Shown here one piece after another: positions 55,890 through 64,000 of a DNA stretch of 64,000 nucleotides. Origin of the DNA: Centrapalus pauciflorus (taxonomy: Eukaryota; Streptophyta; Magnoliopsida; Asterales; Asteraceae); contig JAANYP010002097.1 in assembly GCA_020465985.1 (NCBI GenBank), positions 228,501 to 292,500 of the forward strand, in the 5' to 3' direction. How positions within the stretch are numbered: position 1 is the stretch's first letter; every line of letters starts with the position of its first letter. The position numbers and the translations under genes were made by a program. Under the pieces are notes generated by a model. It saw nothing but the letters and a program-made list of their open reading frames with translations. It was not told where the DNA came from and searched no databases.

Positions 55890-56210
55890 GACGTATGGTA
55901 GGCCTTGTAGCGGTGTTCCAGTCAAAAGTTATGGCCAATTGAAGTAGCAAAGGTCATATAGTCAAAAGGTAGACATTTTGAATTGAAGATTTTGAACTTC
56001 AAAGATCTTTTATGGAATAATGAGTGAATTCTGAGTAAACTTGAATAACACTAGATGAAACTCGGGTGAAGAAAGGAAAAATTCGAATGAATAAGAACCA
56101 AACTCGGTTGATACCTTATGAAACTCAGTTGACACTATATCAAACTCGGTGGATTCCTTGAGTAAACTCGAATGTAACTTGGATAAACTCGAATGAAACT
56201 TGGTTCAAAC
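55890..56210 (-). other. Deletion junction and leader-type array of element D
   Basis: The sequence 55890-55975 is unassigned. From about 55980 it resembles the gag-proximal leader of B, then array words start at 56040, 56061, 56082, 56103, 56124, 56145, 56167 and 56188, i.e. 21 or 22 bp apart. Joining pol to leader implies loss of gag, protease, integrase and most RT. Element F begins at 56211. Confidence 0.65.
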
Positions 56211-56511
56211 TGTGAATTATAGTTTCTTAACAATCAAACAACAATATCAATTAATCAAGAACAACAAACAATTTAACACTGACCGAATGCTTTGATTGAT
56301 GACCAAACGATTACAGAATGGAGAATGGAAACTGTTCTTGCACTGTAGCCCTAGAATGATTCTCTGTGGAATTCCGTGCGTACAATCAATATGTCAGGTC
56401 TCTCATTCTATTAGAAAGTCAAACAACTATTTATATACATTTTTACAACTATTAACTAATTACAAAACACACCCTAGACTTTGTATTACATCAACAAAAT
56501 ACATTCCAACA
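56211..56511 (-). repeat. 3' LTR of element F
   Basis: 301 bp from TGTGAATTAT to CATTCCAACA. A TATA-like box (plus CTATTTATA) lies near 56420. The adjacent polypurine tract at 56514-56523 reads CTTCCCCTTG, with one base of the purine run altered. Confidence 0.85.
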
Positions 56512-56542
56512 ATCTTCCCCTTGGATGGAATATGCAAAGTCT

Positions 56543-59026
56543 TCAGGTAGATAGTCCCAGCTTTAGCTCAAGTCTTTTGATGCTCTTCCGGTCTGAAAGT
56601 CTCCATTCAATCTTCGATATGAACTCCACCATCAATCTTCTATCATTTACATATAATGCTCCTTTCTTTGTTTTTCTCTTCCTGTCTGAAGCCAGCTTTC
56701 CTTTTAATCCATTCAAAACTTTCTGCAATGTACCATCAGAAAAACTTGTTGAGTTCAACACTCCTCATCGCTCTTAACTTTTTATTTCTGTCTTTGTACA
56801 TGACCGCAGGATGCTTCACCATAATGACTTGATACTCTTTTAAATCTCCTGCAAACTTGATATCTCGATTCGGAGCTGTGATGCTAATTTTCCTCATCCC
56901 TCGTTCGACACCAATCTGCAGATCTTGCACAGACATCAATACCATTTTGGTATGCATGAATTGGAAAATTGTCTTTAGTGCAAATCTGCAGTGCTCATTT
57001 CTCTTGTTGCGGCACAATTCATCAAATAAATCTTTTATATCGACCAGGTGCATATTGAACATATCAGCTTCAGTGAACATATAGATATTACCATCAGCCC
57101 TTGTGACAGTGAATGTAGGATAGAAGATCTGAACGAATCGGTCTTTTTCAATTTTGATTAAATCAACTATCCTGAAGTCAGTCTTCACTTTATCCACTGC
57201 TTGAGTCTTGTTTCTCATAAAACTAGCATAGTTGACAAGATTTGGCATATTTGGCTCCAGAACCCTAAACAACTGAAGAAATGTACATGGAGCTTGTTTC
57301 TTACTAAAAATTCTTTTTAAAATATCTTCAAGATAAGGCAATTTGTCCCTTTTCCTAATGAAATCAGCTGACTGTCTGGCAGATAATTCAAACTTTTTAA
57401 CTTTCTTTTTACTGATTTCATCCTTATTCAGCAATGTGAGAATATCTCTTATTTCCCTCTGCACCACTTGTTGAGCTTCAAATCTGAGTCGGTGTTGTTT
57501 CTGCGACTCATCAGCAAGAATATATTCGTTAAATAACCTTTCCATAACTTCAACTTCGTTCAACTCTACTCTTTCCTGAATTATTACATTTTCAGTCGGA
57601 AACTCTTCCACCTCCTCTTTAACTTGAACAACAACCTCAGGCTTTTCAACCATCGGTGTTGGTATAGACTCTTTCAATATTTCTTGAACTAACTCTTCTT
57701 CTTCCTCAATTCTTTCAGCTTGAAAATCAATAACTGTTAAAGTAATCACATCATCATCCTCTGATAACTCAACATACTCCTCTTTCTCACCTTCAGTTTC
57801 TAATCCTTGAATCATCAACATCTGATCCCGAACTTCTTGATTATCATCATCAGAATCGTTATACTCCTCAAAATTGTAGATTTCTGACAGAATGTTCAAA
57901 GGAACTGGAACATCTTCATGAAGAATCAATCTCAGCTCACTTTGAACATCAGCAGGTTCTTTTGAGCTTCCATCTTTCTTTTCTCTAATTTCTACTTCCT
58001 TTTCTAGATATGTAATCATTAAAACTCCCGGTACAGGCTCGTCAAGCTTCCTCCTCTTCTCCCCCTCATGAGGAGCATCATCGGAGTCTTCATCATGCTC
58101 ATCATGTTTTCGTTTTGATGATGAAGCTTGAGCCTTACATGTCTCTTCAACTGCCGCTACCCTTTTAGACAGATTTCCTAGCGCAGTAATCACTGTACTC
58201 TCCAAGCTGATCATTCTTTCTCTCATTTCGTCAAACTGCTCAAATAGGAAATCTTTCAATTCTTCCCTCAATTCATCAATAGCTTGATGTGGATCAGATT
58301 GCTTTACAGATTCCTCAGCCACTGACTTACCTTTCAAAAACTTATGAATATTAGTCATTTGTGCCATTACTTCAGATAACTGAGCAGAGACATGACTGTT
58401 AACCCGCAACAGCAGCATTCAAAGCTTGGCTCAGTGAAGATTCGGTAACAAATGGGGAAAGATTCACGAGTGGGTCACTCAGACTTCCAGTTGACACAAC
58501 AGTGGAACTTGTGATAAGAACCTCTGTGTGGCCAGTGCTTAGAGTTGGCAGTGTGGTAGCTCTAACTGACTTCCACCCTCTTCAAGTGACGGAGCAACGA
58601 ATGTTTCTGTAAATGAGGATGTTCCGGCGGGAACACTAAGTTCAGCCGCACTTACTTCAACAAATGAAGTTGACTCAAGTGTCCTGTGTTGTATCGGATC
58701 TAGACTCTGTGCTTGAACTGAAGTTGTACACTCGGGCAGATGTGTACTGATTTCAATATCCATCAAATCCAAAGGATTATTGGATAGAAGTTGTGTTTCA
58801 TCCCGTTGTTCAATTGAAACAGTCTCCTGTTGAGAGGAGACTGAGTGGATGGTGGGGTGTGCACTTGTCAGTGGGATACTGACTTCTTTAATGCTAACTC
58901 CTAGTTAGGAGCTAACAGCAGATGTGGTTAATTCCTGGCTTTCTAGGTGTAGGACATCCCTCACACTCTCCTGAGCTATATGAACAATATCCATCAAAGC
59001 GGCTCCTCCCTCGTCATGATCATGTC

Positions 59027-59058
<32 letters not shown>

Positions 59059-60209
59059 CCTTCCTCCGCTCCCTCTTGTATATTGGACAATGTACGTTCA
59101 GAATCTGAACTACCAGCTTCTTCCTCACCACCCCTCACTGAAACTGGTGCTCCCTCACTCACTTGTTGGCTTCCCTGAACTTCAGCCCCTTGCTGAAGTT
59201 CCTCTCTCCCTATAACTCCTTGGTTAAGAGAACCCGAGTCTTGGGTCTCTATAAGAGCATGGTCTATCCTATAAATCCTCACATTCTCACTTTCCGGGTC
59301 TGCATATTTTAACAAGGATTCCGGAATAGGCATTATGTTCGCATTTGGAGAATCTGGCACCTCATGTAAACTCATCATCACGTAAACTGGGCATCTTTGA
59401 GAGTTTGCTCGTTTATTAGAATTTGAATGAACTGTTAAAGCGGAACAAACTTCCTGGATCTATTTGTAGTCTTTGCAAGCACAATTTCCTTCAGGTATTC
59501 CCAGATGCATTGTGCATAGTCGTAGTGCTTATTGAAAGCGATGCCGTGGAAGATCCTTAGACAGTGTATGCTGCATCTGTCTATTCCGGTGTGTTTAGAT
59601 GTCATGCACCTATTAATGATACCGAATAGAGTGTACCATTCTCCATTTAATCCATTGCGATGAAACTTTGAGCTCTTAGGGAGTGGCTTTGAATATCCCA
59701 CGCGTATGAGATCATGGAGTAACTCCTAATCTGACGACAAAGTTTTCAAAATCTGCTAACTCTGGAAACTTAACTGTGTCAATGCTTCTTGGTAGAAACA
59801 AGTTGTGGCGAAGTCTGGCCAAAGTAATCTTGGATTTAAACTGATCAATGGTAACCTTGAAATGGTGGTTACTATCTGCTGGAACAAATTTGACAGTATG
59901 CCAAAATTGCTGTAGGTAGACTTTTGGGATAGATGGTTTGTATTGGAGAAGATATCCCAAAGGATGGCCTTTGAGGATATCTACAATGATGGGGTGACTG
60001 ACTTTAATGACTTTAGTATCCAGACGATGGTTATTATCTTTGAATGGAAGGCAATGTTTGGGTTTTACAAGCTGATTGTCAGGTATGATGGTTGAAGGTG
60101 AAGGCCTTGTAACAGAGGCAGATCAGACGAGTTTAGATACAAGTGTATCGTTTGAAGATGAATGAGAGTCGGAAGAATTTGACGGATGGGAATGACTTGG
60201 AGATGCCAT
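56543..60209 (-). pseudogene. Extra ORF (aORF) of element F, about 1,222 codons, few breaks
   Basis: ATG at 60209, stop at 56543. Blocks are 59712-59960, 59435-59701, 58905-59381 (with an Asp-rich run), 58539-58772, 56736-58418 (560 aa) and 56543-56761. The 560-aa block holds a coiled-coil-like helix, then KRKH and EGEKRRK basic clusters around an acidic run, then the C-terminal domain with FYPTFTVT, QFMHTKMVLMSVQDLQIG and a VELNKFF end where a frameshift occurs. Length and order equal those of R. This is the best preserved aORF C-terminal half in the window. Function unknown; nuclear targeting is an inference from the basic clusters. Confidence 0.8.
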
Positions 60210-60215
60210 TTTTAA

Positions 60216-60242
60216 CCTGTACACAAATAATAAACATGTTAG
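60216..60242 (-). promoter_or_regulatory. Splice-acceptor-like site before aORF of element F
   Basis: Minus strand CTAAC (60238-60242), T-rich run and GTGTACAG with AG at 60217-60218, seven bases before the ATG at 60209. Identical spacing to R. Confidence 0.55.
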
Positions 60243-60497
60243 ACAATGCCGGTAAACAAATGAAATCATTCAAAGTAGAAAAATATAACATGTTGTCAGA
60301 AATTATAAAAATATGTGACTTTCTGTTTAAAGCATCGGGATTCCAGACAATAATAAAATATTATTTACAGGAATCCAAAGTCAATCGTTCAGAGACCAAT
60401 GTTAGAAAGCACAAATTTAAAACAATTTCTTGAAAAAATGTCACATTCTTCTTAAAACATAAAAAAACCCAACACTTAGTAAAAAATTGAATAGAAA

Positions 60498-61126
60498 CTC
60501 GAATGAGTCTATTTGCATCTCGATTGACTCTTGAAACAACTCGAATTAGACTATATATCAACTCGAATAAAGCATAACCATTCTCGATTAAGTCATGATG
60601 ATTCTCGAATGAATAATCAGTCCAACTCGAATGGAATACATCAAGACTCGAATGAAGGAAATCTGAAACTCGAATTAAACATGAGAGTATATGAACCAAC
60701 TCGATTATAGCCTATGACAAACTCGATCAAGTCTTAAGTTCAACTCGATCATCCTTTCATGATTCTCGATTGACAAGTTGAAAAACTCGCATAAAGAAGA
60801 AATATTCTCGATAAAAGCATTGGAACCAACTCGAATGAAACTCAAGGTTTCTCGGTCCATGTGTTAATCGAGACTTATGTTCTGAAATATTCCAAGTCCT
60901 AAGAATTATCAACTTGATTAACAAATAGGATTTTCTCGATTAAAGAAACATTCAACTCGATCTATTCTAGGACTTTCTCGAATGATGTATTACCCAACTC
61001 GATCTACACTAGGACTTTCTCGAATGAAGTAACAGTCGACTCGATCAACACTAGGACTTTCTTGAATGAAGCAATAGTCAACTCGAATAAAACTGAGTAT
61101 TTTCTCGATTATATTATTGTTCGAGA
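60498..61126 (-). repeat. 21-22 bp phased CTCGAATGA array, spacer of element F
   Basis: Words start at 60498, 60519, 60540, 60562, 60583, 60604, 60626 and 60647 and continue to about 61126, mixing CTCGAATGA, CTCGATTGA and TTCTCGA forms. Same position as in R and B. Confidence 0.85.
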
Positions 61127-62163
61127 AAATATTCTTGAAAAAATGTTGAAGTCCTTATACACTTATTTACAGACTTTTGATTCTAGAGACTTTTTCAATG
61201 ATTTAAAAGTTGTGTTCCACTTGAAAAACAATTTTAAACAACCTTGTTTTACTGAACTTTGATTAAAAACAACAACAAAGTTGTTAAAAATTCAAATTTC
61301 AGAAAAATATGAACACGAACTCATAAGAACAAAAATTTCAATTTTCTGTTTGTGTGATTGGAATTGAACCATGAAATTTCAGATTCATGGTCATATTTAC
61401 AAACCGAAAACCATCACACAATTAATTTCAGTTTAAGAAGCAAAAATTTCTAAACACCATGAACACAAATATATATATGAATATACGAAGACATTTACAA
61501 ATATAACAGAAACTGAAATGAACTATGTAAAAACAAGAAAACAAAAGAAATTACTCACAATATAATGAACTTATCTCTTGAAACTGTCGAAGATATTGGG
61601 GTTTTTGAGTTTGCTTAATGGGGGAAAAAGCTTTTCGAAGAAGATGATGAATAGTCGGGTTTTTTAAGAAAAGTGTAATTTGAAATTTGAAATTCAAATT
61701 TATAGTTGAATTTACCCGACCCATACTTGAATTTTAATTTTGACAAAACCGGCCCACATTCACCAACCGAATATCTTTTCAAAAATAAATTTCTACTAAA
61801 AAAAATTACTGCGAAAACAAAAACAAAACAACAAAAAAATAAAACAGACTTGAACAAAAACCAAAAAAAAATTTTGAAAATACACACAAACAAAAAACAA
61901 AAACGTATTTAACTTAAAAAAATAAAAAATCTAAACAAAAAATTTAAAAATGTTAATATGTTCCCCCTTGAATTTTAGAATGCTGCTCCCCCTCAGTTGT
62001 ATATCATATTTCTCAAATCAGCTCCCCCTACAAAATATCAGATAAGTTTTATCAGATTTTCTCAAAATCAGATAAATTCATTTTTCTGCTCCCCCTGCAT
62101 ATGACAATCCAGATCTGTTAAATTCCAAAAATTTGAACTTTTAAAAATTTCATGAATTTAACA
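61127..62163 (-). other. Rest of spacer of element F, with polypurine-tract copies
   Basis: AT-rich, non-coding. TCCCCC tracts at 61961, 61986, 62022 and 62089 match the four of element R in order and approximate spacing, about 5.5 kb from the 3' LTR. Confidence 0.7.
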
Positions 62164-62931
62164 TCAGATTAGAATCAATAAAAATGAAAATTTATAATTA
62201 TAAATTGAAACTACTGAATTATTAAATCTAACGATTCTACATTCCCAATTTGTATACCAAAAAATTAAACCTTTTTTTTCATCTAACGCTTTGGTAAACA
62301 AATCAGCTAGTTGATATTCAGTAGGAACAAAGTATAATTCTATATTTCCATTTTCAACGTGATCCTTTATAAAGTGGTACCGAATGTCAATATGTTTTGT
62401 TTTTGAGTGTTGCACATGATTTGATGCAATAGCAATTGCGCTCTGAGAATTACAGTAGATAGGTATCTTCCTGTGGTGTAAACCCGTAATCTCGCAGTTG
62501 GCTCTTCATCCACAACACCTGAGAACAGCATGATGAAACAACAACGTATTCTGCTTCAGCTGTAGACAATGAAACGCAGTGTTGTTTCTTGGATGACCAG
62601 CATACGGGTTTGTCACCTACGAATTGTACTGCACCAGGCGTACTTTTTTTGTCCATCTTATCACCTGCGTGATTAGTGTCAGAAAAAGCAGTTAAATTGA
62701 ATGAAGATTCTCTGGGATACCACAAACCAAGGTTTGGAGTTCCCTTCAGATATCTTAAAATTCTTTTTGTAGCAGTTAAATGTGATTCTTTTGGATTCTC
62801 CTGATATCTAGCACACACACACATGTAGCAAACATAATATCCGGTCTACTGGCTGTTAAATACATTAATGACCCAATTATACCTCGATAATGAGTCACAT
62901 CTACAGGTTTTCCTGAAATGTCCTCATCGAC
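62164..62931 (-). pseudogene. RNase H and RT connection of element F
   Basis: Blocks 62450-62824 and 62164-62415 carry RNase H motifs (FSDTNHAGD, TAEAEYVVV) and the HSKTKHIDIRYHFIKDH tail. A frameshift near 62470 disrupts the third acidic motif region, and T-run slippage near 62275 alters the tail. The RT connection (LMYLTASRPDIMFAT) lies in 62825-62931, with a stop near 62932. Sequence is close to element R. Confidence 0.85.
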
Positions 62932-64000
62932 TTATGACTTTGAATCCGGAGCCATGGGAGTTTTCATAGGAGTACTATTAACCATGTTAAATTTCTTTAA
63001 CATGTCTTGTATATATTTTGACTGATTTATAAAAATACCATCAGTCAATTGTTTAACTTGTAATCCTACGAAAAAATTTATTTCTCCCATCATGCTCATT
63101 TTAAATTTTTGGGCCATTAGAAATGCGAATTTCTTACAAAATTCAGGATTTGTAGACCCAAATATTATGTCGTCTACATATATTTGTATTACTATAATAT
63201 CCGGCCCCTAACGTTTTATAAACAGGGTTGTGTCAACTGCACCTTTGTTGAATCCACATTTCAACTGATATGTTGAAAGTGCATCATACCAAGCACGCGG
63301 TGCTTGTTTAAGGCCATACAGTGACTTGTCTAAAATATATACAAGATCAGGTTTCGAAGGATCAGTGAAACCTTCGGGTTGATATGTATATACTTCATCA
63401 GTTAATTCCCCGTTTAAAAACGCAGTTTTAACATCCATTTGATAAACAGTAAAGTTTTTATGAGCGGCAAAAGCTAAAAACAACCTAATCGCTTCTATTC
63501 ATGCTACAGGTGCAAATGTCTCATCATAGTCGATCCCTTCTTGTTGACTATATCCTTTGGCAACGAGTCGTGCTTTATTGCGAATGATTACTCCATGTTC
63601 GTCCTTCTTGTTCTTAAATATCCACTTCGTGCCAATGATAGATTTGTCTTTAGGTTGATCAACAAGTCTCCAGACCTTCAACCGTTCAAACTGATTCAGT
63701 TCTTCTTGCATTGCAACAATTCAATCAGCGTCCAGAAGAGCTTCTTTCACATTCTTCGGCTCTATTTTGCTTAGAAAATTGGAAAATAGGCACTCGTTTA
63801 TTGTGGCTCTTCTGGTTTGGACTGAAGCAGATGGATCACCAATAATATTTTCTGTTGGGTGATTTCTAGTCCACTTGAAAGTATGTGGATACGGTTGGAT
63901 GTGGTCTTGATTGGGATTTTGGTCTAAATAAGGAAGTCGGGGGATAGCTTAAGATGTAGTTGGTAGGGTATCTGAGATAGAAGTTTCTGAATTTTCAGAT
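62932..64000 (-). pseudogene. Reverse transcriptase and integrase-RT linker of element F
   Basis: RT blocks are 63499-63711 (WIFKNKKDEHG, KARLVAKGYSQQEG), 63208-63483 (motif A YQMDVKTAFLNG; LYGLKQAPRAWYD) and 62932-63117. The YVDDIIFG box is readable at about 63170-63200, so catalytic residues are kept. In-frame stops occur near 63495 and 63208. From 63712 to the end of the window the RT start and the Ser/Pro-rich linker that follows integrase are recognisable by comparison with element R, with stops. Integrase itself lies beyond the window. Confidence 0.85.

Larger units (their letters stand above)
40605..56210 (-). mobile_element. Element D: SIRE-type copia, internally deleted and multiply interrupted
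   Basis: 3' LTR at 40605-40840, aORF, spacer, end of pol and a leader-type array at 56040-56210 belong together in order. Insertions within it are a MITE (42483-43035), element E (44757-50327), a solo LTR (51172-53571) and, at its right edge, element F. Most of pol and all of gag are missing between 55890 and the leader array. D sits in element C's pol; the flank left of its 3' LTR is CATAT, and the matching copy should lie beyond the window. Confidence 0.75.
56211..64000 (-). mobile_element. Element F: SIRE-type copia, 5' part beyond the window
   Basis: 3' LTR 56211-56511, polypurine tract, aORF (56543-60209), spacer with phased array and polypurine copies, RNase H, RT and the integrase-RT linker, then the window ends. 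It is inserted in D's leader array; the flank on its left is CAAAC, and a matching copy is expected past its 5' LTR. Closest in sequence to element R. Confidence 0.88.

Noticed and set aside
58922..59215. Plus-strand ORF with a poly-histidine tract (also 26697-26909 and 43856-44134)
   Set aside because: Antisense of the Asp-rich linker in the aORFs; GAT repeats read as histidine codons on the other strand.
1..64000. Host protein-coding gene or structural RNA gene
   Set aside because: All convincing coding stretches belong to retroelements; no intron-exon gene structure, tRNA cloverleaf or rRNA-like block was recognised.

Overview
This window looks like plant (eudicot) nuclear DNA made almost entirely of nested LTR retrotransposons. 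I see no host gene, tRNA or rRNA. Several Ty1/copia elements of SIRE (Sirevirus-like) type carry a long extra ORF (here 'aORF') between pol and the 3' LTR. That architecture, and my unverified recollection of similar extra proteins in Compositae genomes, suggests Asteraceae with low to moderate confidence. Nearly all coding sequence is on the minus strand, so each element runs from high to low coordinates.

Layout. 1-6272: element A, a truncated SIRE-type copy (aORF, RNase H, RT, INT). 6274-7842: a duplicated fragment of the 3' end of element B plus its flank. 7843-10984: AT-rich intergenic DNA with a plus-strand patch of Ty3/gypsy integrase and copia RT relics. 11295-39282: element B, about 14.0 kb once its insert is removed. 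B is split 189 bp upstream of its gag ATG by a complete 13,979-bp relative, element R (23973-37951), bounded by a CAATG target duplication. 39283-40604: the 3' end of a different copia, element C, which abuts B's 5' LTR four bases short of that LTR's expected end. 40605-56210: element D, inserted in C and itself hit by a 553-bp hAT-type MITE (42483-43035), by an almost pristine 5,571-bp Tork/TNT1-type copia, element E (44757-50327, one 1,385-codon gag-pol ORF), and by a 2,400-bp solo LTR (51172-53571). 56211-64000: element F, another SIRE-type copy that runs off the window. LTR divergence counted by eye (B about 7%, R about 4%, E about 1%) agrees with the nesting order.

Most notable signals. 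(1) The non-coding leader and the pol-aORF spacer of B, R, D and F carry long arrays of a CTCGAATGA-like word repeated every 21-22 bp. Removing each nested insert plus one target duplication restores this phase. (2) Element E, from another lineage, has a TTCGA array with a period near 17 bp. (3) Each B/R/D/F aORF start is preceded by a branch-point-like CTAAC and, in B, R and F, a T-rich ACAG acceptor-like site, suggesting expression from a spliced RNA. (4) Copies of the polypurine tract cluster between pol and aORF, about 4-5 kb from the 3' LTR. (5) Three of the nested insertions landed inside the phased arrays.

How the parts work together: gag encodes the particle protein. pol encodes protease, integrase, reverse transcriptase and RNase H. 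The LTRs provide promoter and ends, the PBS primes minus-strand DNA and the polypurine tract primes plus-strand DNA. The aORF protein (acidic, coiled-coil, with NLS-like basic clusters) has no function I can assign. Only element E looks coding-competent; the others carry stops and frameshifts.
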